The notes under the pieces: generated by a model | Databases searched by the model: none | Seen by the model: only the letters and a program-made list of their open reading frames with translations | What the model was told of the DNA's origin: nothing | Made by a program: the position numbers and the translations under genes | In this document: positions 35,127 to 43,287 of the stretch, in pieces | Numbering within the stretch: the first letter of the stretch is position 1 | Layout of the letters: each line of letters opens with the position of its first letter | NCBI RefSeq assembly: GCF_000023885.1 | Contig: NC_013165.1 | Span: forward strand, 1,674,001 to 1,738,000 | Length of the DNA stretch: 64,000 bases | Direction of reading: 5' to 3' | From: Slackia heliotrinireducens DSM 20476 | GTDB lineage: Bacteria; Actinomycetota; Coriobacteriia; Coriobacteriales; Eggerthellaceae

Positions 35127-37709
35127 ATGACCGACACCGAAACAACCGCTTGGAATCCCGAAGACGACCCGCGCTCTCCAGGATACCTGGGACGTCTGGC
35201 CGACGACCTGAACGCCCAGGAGACGCTTTCCCCCGACGAGGTTTTCGACGCGTTCATCGAATGGACCGAAGGGGTCGGATTCGACATGTGGCCGCACCAG
35301 GTGGATGCCTGCCTGAGCATCGCCGCAGGAAACCACGTGATCCTGGGCACGCCCACCGGATCGGGCAAATCGCTGGTGGCCACGTTCATGCAGTTCCTAT
35401 CGCTTGCCATGGGCTGCCGTTCGTATTACACGGCGCCGATCAAGGCTCTGGTCAGCGAGAAGTTCTTCAACATGGTGGAGCTTTTCGGACGCGAGAACGT
35501 AGGCATGATCACAGGCGACGCCGCCATCAACTCGGATGCCCCGGTCATCTGCTGCACGGCGGAGATCCTCGCCAACGACGCCCTCAGGCTGGGCGTGGAC
35601 GCCCCCATCGACTACGTGGCCATGGACGAGTTCCATTTTTACGGCGAGCCCGACCGCGGGTGGGCATGGCAGGTGCCGCTGCTCACCATGCCGAAGGCCC
35701 GCTTCATGCTGATGAGCGCCACGTTGGGTGACATGACGTCCATCGCCGAGACCCTGGAACGCCAGACGGGAAACGCCGTGGACGTGGTGGACGACGCCGA
35801 ACGCCCTGTGCCGTTGAGCTACGACTACGTGGAATCGCCCTTGGAAGCCACAGTGGAGCTTGCCATCCGCGCAGGCGACGCACCCATCTACATCGTCCAC
35901 TTCTCCCAGGACGCAGCCCTTTCGTCGGCGCAGGCCCTGATCAGCTTCGGTTTGGTGGACAAAGAGCAGCGCGCGCTGATCAAGGACGCCATCAAGGGAA
36001 CCAAGTTCACCACCGCCTTCGGCAAGACGCTGCGGCGCCTGCTTGAAGCCGGCATCGGCGTCCACCACGCTGGCATGCTCCCCCGATACCGCCTTCTGGT
36101 CGAAAAGCTTGCCCAGCAGGGGCTGTTGCCCATCATCTGCGGCACCGACACCCTCGGCGTCGGCATCAACGTGCCCATCCACACCGTCATCCTCACGGCG
36201 CTGTCCAAGTTCGACGGAACCCGCATGCGCAAGCTGAAGGCCCGTGAGTTCCATCAGATTGCAGGCCGCGCAGGCCGCTCCGGATTCGATACGGAAGGCC
36301 TGGTCATAGCCGAAGCACCTGAACACGACATCGAGAACGCGCGAGCCGTTGCCAAAGCCGCCGGCGACCCGAAGAAGCTCAAGAAGATCAAGAAGAAGCA
36401 ACCTCCGGAGGGCTTCGTCTCCTGGAACAAGAAGACCTTCGAGCGCCTGATCGACGCGCCGCCCGAAACTCTCATACCCCGCATGCGCATCACCCACTCC
36501 ATGGTGCTTGCCGAGGTCATGCAGGGCGGCGACGCATCCGCCCGCGTCCGCAAGCTCATTGCGGATTCGGCCCAGAACGACGAGCAGAAGACGGCGCTGT
36601 ACAACCGTGCGAACGAGGTGTTCCAAACCTTGATCGATGCCGACGTGGTCGAACGCCATCCGACCGAAGACGGCGCTACCGAATACGCCCTGATGGTCGA
36701 TTTGCCGGAGGATTTTGCACTAGACCAGCCCCTTTCGCCCTTCATGCTGGCAGCGCTGGAACTTCTGGACCCCGAAAGCGATACGTACGCGCTGGACGTC
36801 ATCTCCATGGTGGAGGCCACGCTGGAAGACCCGCGCCAGATTCTTCGTTCGCAGGAACGCAAGGCGAAGGATAAGGCCATGGCTCAGATGAAGGCCGATG
36901 GAATCGAATACGAGGAGCGCATGGACCGTTTGGCGGAGGTCACCTACCCCAAACCGCTGGAAGATGTGCTCATCCCCGCGTTCCATCAGTACTGCAAGGC
37001 TGTACCATGGGCCAACGACTACGAGCTGCGTCCCAAGTCCATCCTGCGGGACATGATCGAGACGGCCTCGAACTTCAAGGAGTATATCGGCCGGTACGGC
37101 ATCGCCCGATGCGAGGGCCTGCTGCTGCGATACCTGTCCGACGCATACCGCGTTCTGGACCGCACGATTCCTTTCGAAAAGCGCGACGACCGCCTGCTCG
37201 AGATCATCGGATGGCTTCGCCTGGTGGTCCGCTCCGTCGATTCCAGCTTGGTCGACGAGTGGGAATCGGCCGGCTCCACCTTCGAGGAGGCGCCGCCCGA
37301 AGCTGCGGAAGCCGTGGTGCACGACCGTCGAGCCGTCACCCTGTTGGTTCGGAACGCCCTGTTCCAACGCATACGCCTTGCAGCGGCCGATCGCGCCTAC
37401 GATCTCGGCGAGCTCGATGCGGAATGGGGTTTCGGGGAACGCACATGGGGCCAGGTCCTGGACGACTACTTCGCCGAGCATGATGAGATTCTCATCGACG
37501 CCGACGCCCGAAGCGCCGCATACCTTTCCATCGACGAGGCCAACGAGCACTTCAACCATACCTGGCATGTTCGCCAGACCTTCAAGGACGAGGACGACTC
37601 CCGGGACTTCTTCATCGATGCCGACGTGGACCTGGATGCCACGCAGGAAGCGGGCGAGGTCATCTTCAAAAACTACCAGGTCGGGTTCTTCGAGGACCTC
37701 GACCTATAA
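35127..37709 (+). CDS. Ski2-like DEAD/DEAH-box helicase (DUF3516 type)
   Basis: The product is 860 residues. Walker A is GTPTGSGKSLVA near residue 73, the Walker B box is MDEFHFYGEPDRGW near 167, and the RecA2 motif QIAGRAGRSGFDTEG lies near 378. The C-terminal half (about 450-860) lacks a familiar fold in my reading and fits the actinobacterial DUF3516 helicases. Its position 14 bases after the SNF2 gene suggests that the two helicases are co-expressed, perhaps for RNA or DNA surveillance. Whether it unwinds RNA, as Ski2 proteins do, is not shown by the sequence. Confidence 0.88.
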   Translation: MTDTETTAWNPEDDPRSPGYLGRLADDLNAQETLSPDEVFDAFIEWTEGVGFDMWPHQVDACLSIAAGNHVILGTPTGSGKSLVATFMQFLSLAMGCRSYYTAPIKALVSEKFFNMVELFGRENVGMITGDAAINSDAPVICCTAEILANDALRLGVDAPIDYVAMDEFHFYGEPDRGWAWQVPLLTMPKARFMLMSATLGDMTSIAETLERQTGNAVDVVDDAERPVPLSYDYVESPLEATVELAIRAGDAPIYIVHFSQDAALSSAQALISFGLVDKEQRALIKDAIKGTKFTTAFGKTLRRLLEAGIGVHHAGMLPRYRLLVEKLAQQGLLPIICGTDTLGVGINVPIHTVILTALSKFDGTRMRKLKAREFHQIAGRAGRSGFDTEGLVIAEAPEHDIENARAVAKAAGDPKKLKKIKKKQPPEGFVSWNKKTFERLIDAPPETLIPRMRITHSMVLAEVMQGGDASARVRKLIADSAQNDEQKTALYNRANEVFQTLIDADVVERHPTEDGATEYALMVDLPEDFALDQPLSPFMLAALELLDPESDTYALDVISMVEATLEDPRQILRSQERKAKDKAMAQMKADGIEYEERMDRLAEVTYPKPLEDVLIPAFHQYCKAVPWANDYELRPKSILRDMIETASNFKEYIGRYGIARCEGLLLRYLSDAYRVLDRTIPFEKRDDRLLEIIGWLRLVVRSVDSSLVDEWESAGSTFEEAPPEAAEAVVHDRRAVTLLVRNALFQRIRLAAADRAYDLGELDAEWGFGERTWGQVLDDYFAEHDEILIDADARSAAYLSIDEANEHFNHTWHVRQTFKDEDDSRDFFIDADVDLDATQEAGEVIFKNYQVGFFEDLDL

Positions 37710-37744
37710 AAAATGGGACAAAGGGGACTGTCCCCTTTGTCCCA
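37708..37744 (-). terminator. REP-like hairpin acting as trpS terminator
   Basis: A perfect 14-bp stem, TGGGACAAAGGGGA with its complement (37714-37727 and 37731-37744), encloses three bases. Reading the minus strand it ends in TTTTTT (37713-37708), so it is a good terminator for trpS. Hairpins built on GGGACAAAGGGGAC recur in many bacterial genomes as REP-like repeats; that is recalled, not checked. Confidence 0.85.
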
Positions 37745-37761
37745 CACAGGTGAAACCGCGG

Positions 37762-38811
37762 CTAGTAGACCATGCCCATGGCCTCGCGAACCTCGTTGAG
37801 GGTGGCTTCGGCGATTTCGTTGGCCTTCTTGTTGCCTTCGTGCAGGACGTCTTTGATGTAGTCCATGTCCTTGGCAAGCTCTGCGCGGCGCTCGCGATGC
37901 GGGGCCAAAAACTCGTTCACGCTTTCGGTCACGTACTTCTTGAGGGCTCCGCCGCCGCCCATGCCGATTTCCTCGGCGATTTCAACCTCTTTACGGCCGG
38001 TGCACAGTGCAGCAGTGGTCAGCAGCGCAGACACACCGGGGCGGTTCTCGGGATCGAAAGTGATGTTGCGATCGGAGTCGGTCTGGCTCTTCTTGATGAG
38101 CTTGGCGGTCTCTTCGGCCGTTGCGCTCAGCATAATGGAGTTGCCGTAGCTCTTGGACATCTTGCGGCCGTCCAGACCAGGAATCTCGATGGCGTCGGAC
38201 AGGATGCCGTCGGGCTCCGGGAACACCTTGGCGTAACGCTTGTTGAAGCGACGGGCGATCTGTCGGGTGAGTTCGATGTGCGGAAGCTGGTCCTTGCCAA
38301 CCGGCACGATGTTCGCCTTGCAGAACAGGATGTCGCAGGCCTGATGCACAGGATAGGTCAGAAGCAGGCCGGTCAGCTCATGGCCCGAGGCCTCCATCTC
38401 AGCCTTGACCGTGGGGTTGCGCTGGAGCTCGGCCTCGGAGACCAGGCTCAAAAACGGCAGCATGAGCTGGTTGCAGGCAGGCACGGCGGAATGGATGTAG
38501 ATGGGGGTTTTATCGGGGTCGATGCCGGCGGCGATATAATCCATGACCATGTTGTAGACGTTGTCCTGGATGTTGGCAGTGGTGTCGCGGTCGGTGATGA
38601 CCTGGTAGTCGGCAATGAGGATCATCGTGGGAACGCCGGCGTTCTGCATGGCCACACGATTCATGATGCTTCCGAAATAGTGCCCCAGGTGCAAGCGGCC
38701 TGTGGGGCGGTCGCCAGTGAGCATGCGGTAGTTGCCGGGGTTGACGGCGATATCCGCACGGATGTCGTTGCTGCGCTTCAAAGACACGTCGAAGCTTCCT
38801 ACGTTAGGCAT
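37762..38811 (-). CDS. trpS: Tryptophanyl-tRNA synthetase
   Basis: The product is 349 residues, normal for bacterial TrpS. The HIGH-type motif is GRLHLGHYFGS near residue 40 and the KMSKS motif is GRKMSKSYGN near 217. TrpS joins tryptophan to its tRNA. The ATG at 38811 is set by GGAGG eight bases upstream; the longer frame (to 39192) runs into the NTPase gene in another frame. A hairpin ending in a T-run follows the stop. Nothing unusual is seen in the active-site motifs. Confidence 0.96.
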   Translation of the reverse strand: MPNVGSFDVSLKRSNDIRADIAVNPGNYRMLTGDRPTGRLHLGHYFGSIMNRVAMQNAGVPTMILIADYQVITDRDTTANIQDNVYNMVMDYIAAGIDPDKTPIYIHSAVPACNQLMLPFLSLVSEAELQRNPTVKAEMEASGHELTGLLLTYPVHQACDILFCKANIVPVGKDQLPHIELTRQIARRFNKRYAKVFPEPDGILSDAIEIPGLDGRKMSKSYGNSIMLSATAEETAKLIKKSQTDSDRNITFDPENRPGVSALLTTAALCTGRKEVEIAEEIGMGGGGALKKYVTESVNEFLAPHRERRAELAKDMDYIKDVLHEGNKKANEIAEATLNEVREAMGMVY

Positions 38812-38881
38812 ATGTGAACCTCCATCGGGTATGTATGTGCAATTTCGACATAGTACCACTTCAGGAAAACAAATGCCCACG

Positions 38882-39274
38882 TTATCGAACATCTGACACA
38901 GAATCAGGAACACATGCGCCCAGAACGACCTCCCGAGACTCTGCGCACGGGCCGATGACGCGCACCTTCCGCCACGTGTCCTCATATCGCGAAACCACCC
39001 GATCCGCCAGCCAGTCCCGCACCACGGACCCCTGGTCGTCCCGATTCGTGTCGGACGGGTCGATCCAGTCGGCCATCCGGATGCGTCTGCATCCGGGAAG
39101 CAGCACGTTGTCGATTGCCAGCTTGCGGAATTCACCTTCACGTGGGCCCTGTTCCCAGACGCCTGGGGACACAACGCCGAAGACCCCGGCACCCGAGCGC
39201 TCGAGCTCGGACACCAGGGCCTCCAGCCAACGTGTCTTTCCGGTTTGTATGTCGCCTGTCAGAACGAACAGCAT
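38882..39274 (-). CDS. Short P-loop NTPase (THEP1/nucleoside-triphosphatase-like)
   Basis: The product is 130 residues. It begins MLFVLTGDIQTGKTRWLEAL with Walker A GDIQTGKT, followed by GVFGVVSPGVWEQG, like the THEP1-type NTPases. Those are usually about 170-190 residues and carry a Walker B DEIG motif, which I cannot find here. The protein therefore appears short at its C-terminal end, either a natural compact form or a truncated gene. It starts 15 bases after the B3/B4 gene and ends 70 bases before trpS. Confidence 0.6.
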   Translation of the reverse strand: MLFVLTGDIQTGKTRWLEALVSELERSGAGVFGVVSPGVWEQGPREGEFRKLAIDNVLLPGCRRIRMADWIDPSDTNRDDQGSVVRDWLADRVVSRYEDTWRKVRVIGPCAESREVVLGACVPDSVSDVR

Positions 39275-39289
39275 ACAGGCATCCAGAAC

Positions 39290-40015
39290 TTACGCGACGA
39301 TGACCATTTCAGGGTTTTCGCGGGTGATGATCTCTTTGGCCTCGATGGTGGCACCCAGATAACGCTCCATAAGCTGGGCGAACTCGTCCACGGCGGCACG
39401 GAGGTCGCCAACGCGGTTCTCATCGACGCACTCGATGACCAAAAACGCGTTCTGGGAATCGTCGGACAGCGCCGTGCGCACGCCGTCGCGCCAGTTCAGG
39501 CAGCGGCAGATGGCGCCCTCGTCGTCGTGGTAGCAGATCTCGCCAGGCAGCGTGGGGTCGTCTTCGTCCTCGCCTAGCGGACGGAACGCAAGACCGCCGT
39601 CGGTAAGCCCCAGGCGAACATCGCCCACGAACGCGTCGATATCCTCGCCGCCCACGGGCAGGGCGTATTTCAGGGAGATGGCGTTGTAGATGTCGACAGA
39701 CGGCGTGATGTGACCAACCGGATTGCCCTTCAGGACGCGCTTGAGCAGGTTCTCGACCGAACAGCGGGCGCCTTTCTTGGTCTTAAACTTCTGATAGGCA
39801 GCACGCCATACCGCAACCACTTCGTTCTGCGAGATGGTGTTGCTGGTCAGGTGCTGGTCGGCGGCGCTGTTGGCGTCGTTGAGAATCTGCGCGATGGCGT
39901 TGATGTCCTCTTCAGGCACGTCCTCGGTCTTCTTCATGTTGCGAGCGACGACGATGCCGATGGACGCACCCGGGAACAGGTTCCAGAACGACTCTTCGGC
40001 GATGAACTTCTGCAT
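39290..40015 (-). CDS. B3/B4 domain protein (tRNA-synthetase editing-like)
   Basis: The product is 241 residues. The central part contains GNPVGHITPSVDIYNAISLKY and LPVGGEDID, hallmarks of the B3/B4 domain of the phenylalanyl-tRNA synthetase beta chain, where it takes part in editing of mischarged tRNA. Stand-alone copies are common but mostly uncharacterised; a role in tRNA or amino-acid quality control is an inference. The ATG at 40015 has AAAGGAA upstream. A -10-like TACAAT (minus strand, 40059-40064) lies about 45 bases before the ATG. TrpS and Dtd, also tRNA quality genes, are nearby. Confidence 0.85.
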   Translation of the reverse strand: MQKFIAEESFWNLFPGASIGIVVARNMKKTEDVPEEDINAIAQILNDANSAADQHLTSNTISQNEVVAVWRAAYQKFKTKKGARCSVENLLKRVLKGNPVGHITPSVDIYNAISLKYALPVGGEDIDAFVGDVRLGLTDGGLAFRPLGEDEDDPTLPGEICYHDDEGAICRCLNWRDGVRTALSDDSQNAFLVIECVDENRVGDLRAAVDEFAQLMERYLGATIEAKEIITRENPEMVIVA

Positions 40016-40128
40016 GGGCGGTTCCTTTCTCTCTCTTATCAAACGATTGGCGCTTCATATTGTAGAACATGTCCTCAGCGATGTAACCGAACCTTTCCGC
40101 ATTCAGACGGCCCCCGTCCGGATACAAG

Positions 40129-40187
40129 AAAAAGCCCGAATCAGCTGCTTCTTCTTAGGCCTAACGAAGCAGTTCATTCGAGCTTTT
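40129..40187 (-). terminator. Long bidirectional-looking terminator hairpin
   Basis: Arms of about 22 bases (40129-40150 and 40165-40187, mostly paired) enclose a loop TTCTTAGGCCTAAC. A-rich and T-rich ends give a T-run on both strands, better on the minus strand (TTTTTC). No gene ends here, so it may insulate the B3/B4 promoter from transcription coming from the right. The rest of the 514-base gap (40016-40529) holds repeat copy B and the yigZ promoter. Confidence 0.65.
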
Positions 40188-40347
40188 GCCCTCCACCCGG
40201 CGGCGGAATGGAGCGCATACTACCAAACGCAGCCGCACGTTACAATCCGCATCTTCGATTCCGCCCTAATAATCCAGAGCCACCTCAGTTCACACTCCGA
40301 AGAAACCCAAGATGAGCGGCACATACCTGGAACTTTCATCCGCAGTC

Positions 40348-40455
40348 CAGCCCAAGCGCATGCGTCCCGCGCGCAGTTCCGCACGACGCGAAATGTCCAG
40401 TGGACATTTCGCCAAAGCAGGACTGTTTGAGCACGGGATGCGTGCGCTTGGGCTG
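40348..40455. repeat. Nested palindromic repeat, copy B
   Basis: Outer arms 40348-40369 and 40434-40455 pair at 20 of 22 positions. The inner hairpin is GCGAAATGTCC-AGT-GGACATTTCGC (40388-40412). The spacer blocks CAGTTCCGCACGAC and CAAAGCAGGACTGTTTGAGC are shared with copies A and C. Confidence 0.9.
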
Positions 40456-40514
40456 AACGTCGGGACAAGAGGTGAATTCAACCGACGAACCATGCATTCC
40501 GCGCACGCACGAAC

Positions 40515-40523
40515 TGGTATAGT
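40515..40523 (+). promoter_or_regulatory. Extended -10 promoter of yigZ, predicting a leaderless mRNA
   Basis: TGGTATAGT is an extended -10. The usual start distance places transcription at or next to the A of the yigZ ATG (40530), and no ribosome binding site is present. Confidence 0.5.
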
Positions 40524-40529
40524 TGGCGC

Positions 40530-41165
40530 ATGGATTCCTACGCAACCATACGCGGCACGGCAACGGCCGAAATCGAGATCAAAAAGAGCAGGTTCATCGC
40601 GAGCCTGGCCCATGTCGAGACCGAAGACGAGGCGCTTGCGTTCCTCGCCAGCATACAGGCAGCCAACCGGCTTGCCCGCCATAACGTCTACGCCTACATA
40701 CTTAGAGAAGGCGGAGCAGGAGGCACGCAGCGCATACGTTACTCCGACGACGGCGAACCCCAGAAAACCGCCGGCATGCCGACGCTGGAAGTCATCCAAC
40801 ATGCGGGGCTTTCCGACGTCATCTGCGTGACCACCAGGTATTTCGGCGGGACGTTGCTCGGAACCGGAGGCCTGGTGCGCGCGTACACGCAGGCCGCGCA
40901 GGAAGCCGTCGCCGCAGCCGATACGGTGGTCATGTCGCGATGCGTGGACGTAGTCATCGCCATAGGCTACCCTCTTTACGACCAGCTCATGCACCTGGCC
41001 GAACGTTGCGGTGCCAAAACGGTGGATACAAGTTACGCCGACTCTGTTACTGTCACGCTGCGCATGCTCGACGGCACCCAGCAAGCGCTTTTAGACGAGC
41101 TGACCGCTCTGTGCCGCGGCAACGAAGACGTGCTCGTGGACGGACCGTTCGACGCCGCGTTTTAA
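40530..41165 (+). CDS. yigZ: YigZ/IMPACT family protein
   Basis: The product is 211 residues, typical for UPF0029. The N-terminal IMPACT domain has IEIKKSRFIA near residue 15, RHNVYAYIL near 50, then YSDDGEPQKTAGMP near 71 and TTRYFGGTLLGTGGLVRAY near 96, all strong family signatures. The role is not settled; relatives are linked to translation control in eukaryotes. The ATG at 40530 has no Shine-Dalgarno site but is placed right after an extended -10, which suggests leaderless translation. Repeat copy B lies just upstream. Confidence 0.93.
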   Translation: MDSYATIRGTATAEIEIKKSRFIASLAHVETEDEALAFLASIQAANRLARHNVYAYILREGGAGGTQRIRYSDDGEPQKTAGMPTLEVIQHAGLSDVICVTTRYFGGTLLGTGGLVRAYTQAAQEAVAAADTVVMSRCVDVVIAIGYPLYDQLMHLAERCGAKTVDTSYADSVTVTLRMLDGTQQALLDELTALCRGNEDVLVDGPFDAAF

Positions 41166-41210
41166 GGCCGCTTCTCATTCGGGTTGCGCAACTAAAGCCC
41201 GTACACCTGA

Positions 41211-41219
41211 TGGTACAAT
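41211..41219 (+). promoter_or_regulatory. Extended -10 promoter of the kinase/AAA+ operon
   Basis: TGGTACAAT is an extended -10 element, with a predicted start near 41227 and the first ATG at 41248. No convincing -35 is seen. Confidence 0.55.
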
Positions 41220-41247
41220 TCTCGCAAACATCGTGAGGAAGGTTGCC

Positions 41248-42594
41248 ATGAGCGGTCCCAAAACCAGTCAGCTCGAAATCGAACGGCAGATGCGCGCCCG
41301 TATGCAGGCGGCACGCGACCGTGCCGAAACGGCGTCCGTCTCGTTTAGACATGAGCTCCAGCTTCTGCTGTCGCAGTTCGCCTTGTGCACCGATGAAGAC
41401 ATATCAGCCCAAGTCAACGCGATAGTTGCCCAGCTCGAATCCGAATTCGAAAGCGAGCTGTCGAAAGCACTGGACAACAACGACGTTGACGTCCTCGAAG
41501 CCGCCTGCAGCAAGCTAACGCACCTGGCAGACAGCCTTGCTTTCGACGCCAAGCAGCGCTTCGCCCCGCTTCTGGCAGCTGAGAAGGCCCTTCGCAGGAG
41601 CACCGACCTCCAGACCAGCCTGAAGGCGTTTTCCCGAACCATGGCCGACCACGACAGCGACGATGCCGGGTTGATGGAAAGCCTCGAGCTGCTCAAAGCC
41701 TTCAAACCTCAAAGCCCAGCAGAAAGCGGCCGAACCGCCGCAGCAGCAGAGTCCGAAGAGGACATCCAGGAACGGTTCGCTGCCATGCTCGACGGCGTCC
41801 GCACCGCCATCGCTTCCCCCTTTACCTTGGAGAAGGACCGCGCCGTCATGGTTGGCATGGCGCAGGACATCGTCGGAATTTCCGGGCCGGACGCCCAGAA
41901 GGCGGCATCGGTGCTGGCCCAATACGAGCTCATCGCGCCTGCTGTAGCCGCTCGGGCCGAACGCATGCAGGAATTAGCCGCGCGCATGTCGGTCATCGAA
42001 GCCGAGTTGAAAGGATCCGCTCCTCGCCGCCCCGCAGGCTTCAGCAACCTGGACGAGGCGGTCAGACATCTCGACAACCTGAAGCATCTGGCCCAGCGCC
42101 GCCGCGAGGAGCGCTATGTCCACGAAGCCATCGACACCATCATGCGCCGCCACGGCTACGACGTGGCGCGCTCGGTTGAGCTGGGCGCCGTCCAAGGCAG
42201 CCACACGCTGTTCAGCGGCGACGCCAAAGACACGGGCATCCACGCGTTCCTGTCCGATTCCGGCGACATGATGCTCGAAGTCGTGGGGCTCGGCGCACCC
42301 GCTCCGGCAGAAAGCGGAACCAGCATTACCGCCGTGACCGACGACGACGACATCGCACACCTGTTCAACGCGCAAAACGAGTTCTGCGCGGTCTACGCCG
42401 AGATAGAAGAGGAGCTGGCGGCGATGGGCATCCGCAATGCGGTGCGCTACAAGGCAGCCCCCGACGTGGCCCATTGCAAGCAGATCCACCTGGCGAGCGA
42501 CCAGTCCGATTTCTCGGCCGACACCCAGATCGGCCTGGCGGACGACCGGCGCCGACGCGACCAGGTGCAGCAGCGCGCCCGTGAAATGAGGTAA
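41248..42594 (+). CDS. Helical protein opening the kinase/AAA+ operon
   Basis: The product is 448 residues, mostly long helices with heptad-like stretches (about residues 10-70, 80-150 and 245-310), and has no signal peptide. I recognise no domain. The N-terminus MSGPKTSQLEIERQMRARM is a distinctive block that could serve as a search seed. The C-terminal third (about 320-448) is more globular, with strands such as THLF and DMMLEVVGLG. GAGGAAGG before 41248 fixes the start. The gene is followed three bases later by the FHA gene; it could be the substrate or scaffold handled by the AAA+ ATPase, which is an inference. Confidence 0.8.
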   Translation: MSGPKTSQLEIERQMRARMQAARDRAETASVSFRHELQLLLSQFALCTDEDISAQVNAIVAQLESEFESELSKALDNNDVDVLEAACSKLTHLADSLAFDAKQRFAPLLAAEKALRRSTDLQTSLKAFSRTMADHDSDDAGLMESLELLKAFKPQSPAESGRTAAAAESEEDIQERFAAMLDGVRTAIASPFTLEKDRAVMVGMAQDIVGISGPDAQKAASVLAQYELIAPAVAARAERMQELAARMSVIEAELKGSAPRRPAGFSNLDEAVRHLDNLKHLAQRRREERYVHEAIDTIMRRHGYDVARSVELGAVQGSHTLFSGDAKDTGIHAFLSDSGDMMLEVVGLGAPAPAESGTSITAVTDDDDIAHLFNAQNEFCAVYAEIEEELAAMGIRNAVRYKAAPDVAHCKQIHLASDQSDFSADTQIGLADDRRRRDQVQQRAREMR

Positions 42595-42596
42595 CC

Positions 42597-43283
42597 ATGT
42601 GGCTCTGTACCTGCGGCTTCGCAAACCCCGACTCCAGCCAGGCATGCTCCGCCTGCGGCGCAGCCCGCTCTGACGGCATGCATGCTTCCGCGCCTGCGCC
42701 CGCTCCCGAACAGGCCGAACGCATCGAACCTGCCTGTCAAACCGAACCGTCAAGCGACGCGGCCTTCGCCTCAGGCAGTCTTATGCTTGAAAACGCCCGC
42801 ACCCATGAGACCATCGAGGTCACAATGCCCGGCGGCATCCTGGGGCGAGCGGGCGATTTCGCACCCGACAGCTTCAGCCCCCAGGTTTCGGGCGTGCACC
42901 TTATTGCCGAATGCACCGATGGCACCTGGACGCTTGAGTTCGTGGGCCGCAACGCCACTTCCATCAATGCCGCAGGCGAATGGGTGCCTCTTGTTGCGGG
43001 CATGCCCCGCACCGTGCGCGGCGGCGAGCTCCTTAAGATGGCCGACATGCTGTTCCGATTGAGCGTTATACCCGTTACCTGCGACGACGTGGCGGAAGAG
43101 CCCGCCGAGGATGAGTCGCCTGCCGTTCTGGCATGGTCGGTGCGGTGCCCCGTATGCGGAACTGAGCATCGTGTGGACGGCCCGGACGCACGCATCAAAA
43201 CATGCTCGTCATGCGTGGACGACCTGGACCGCCGCAAAATCAAGCGCGCGCTGCCCCGCCAAATCGAGGTGGCGGAGGCCTAA
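42597..43283 (+). CDS. Zinc-finger/FHA-domain protein
   Basis: The product is 228 residues in three parts. Residues 2-21 form a RanBP2-like zinc finger (W2, C4, C6, N10, C17, C20). Residues about 58-165 form an FHA domain, with ILGRAG, VSGVHLIA and RGGELLKMADMLFRL at the expected places. Residues about 180-208 carry a second zinc ribbon (CPVCG...CSSC). FHA domains bind phosphothreonine, so this protein probably reads the output of the kinase encoded in the same operon. The usual FHA SxxH serine-histidine block is altered to SGVH. A Pro/Ala/Glu-rich linker joins the finger to the FHA domain. Confidence 0.82.
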   Translation: MWLCTCGFANPDSSQACSACGAARSDGMHASAPAPAPEQAERIEPACQTEPSSDAAFASGSLMLENARTHETIEVTMPGGILGRAGDFAPDSFSPQVSGVHLIAECTDGTWTLEFVGRNATSINAAGEWVPLVAGMPRTVRGGELLKMADMLFRLSVIPVTCDDVAEEPAEDESPAVLAWSVRCPVCGTEHRVDGPDARIKTCSSCVDDLDRRKIKRALPRQIEVAEA

Positions 43284-43287
43284 GCCC

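Noticed and set aside
40016-40330. Possible T-box or other riboswitch upstream of the B3/B4 gene, suggested by the hairpin at 40129
   Set aside because: I cannot find the T-box sequence, AG-box or an antiterminator alternative; the hairpin lies upstream of the predicted promoter, so it looks like an insulating terminator.
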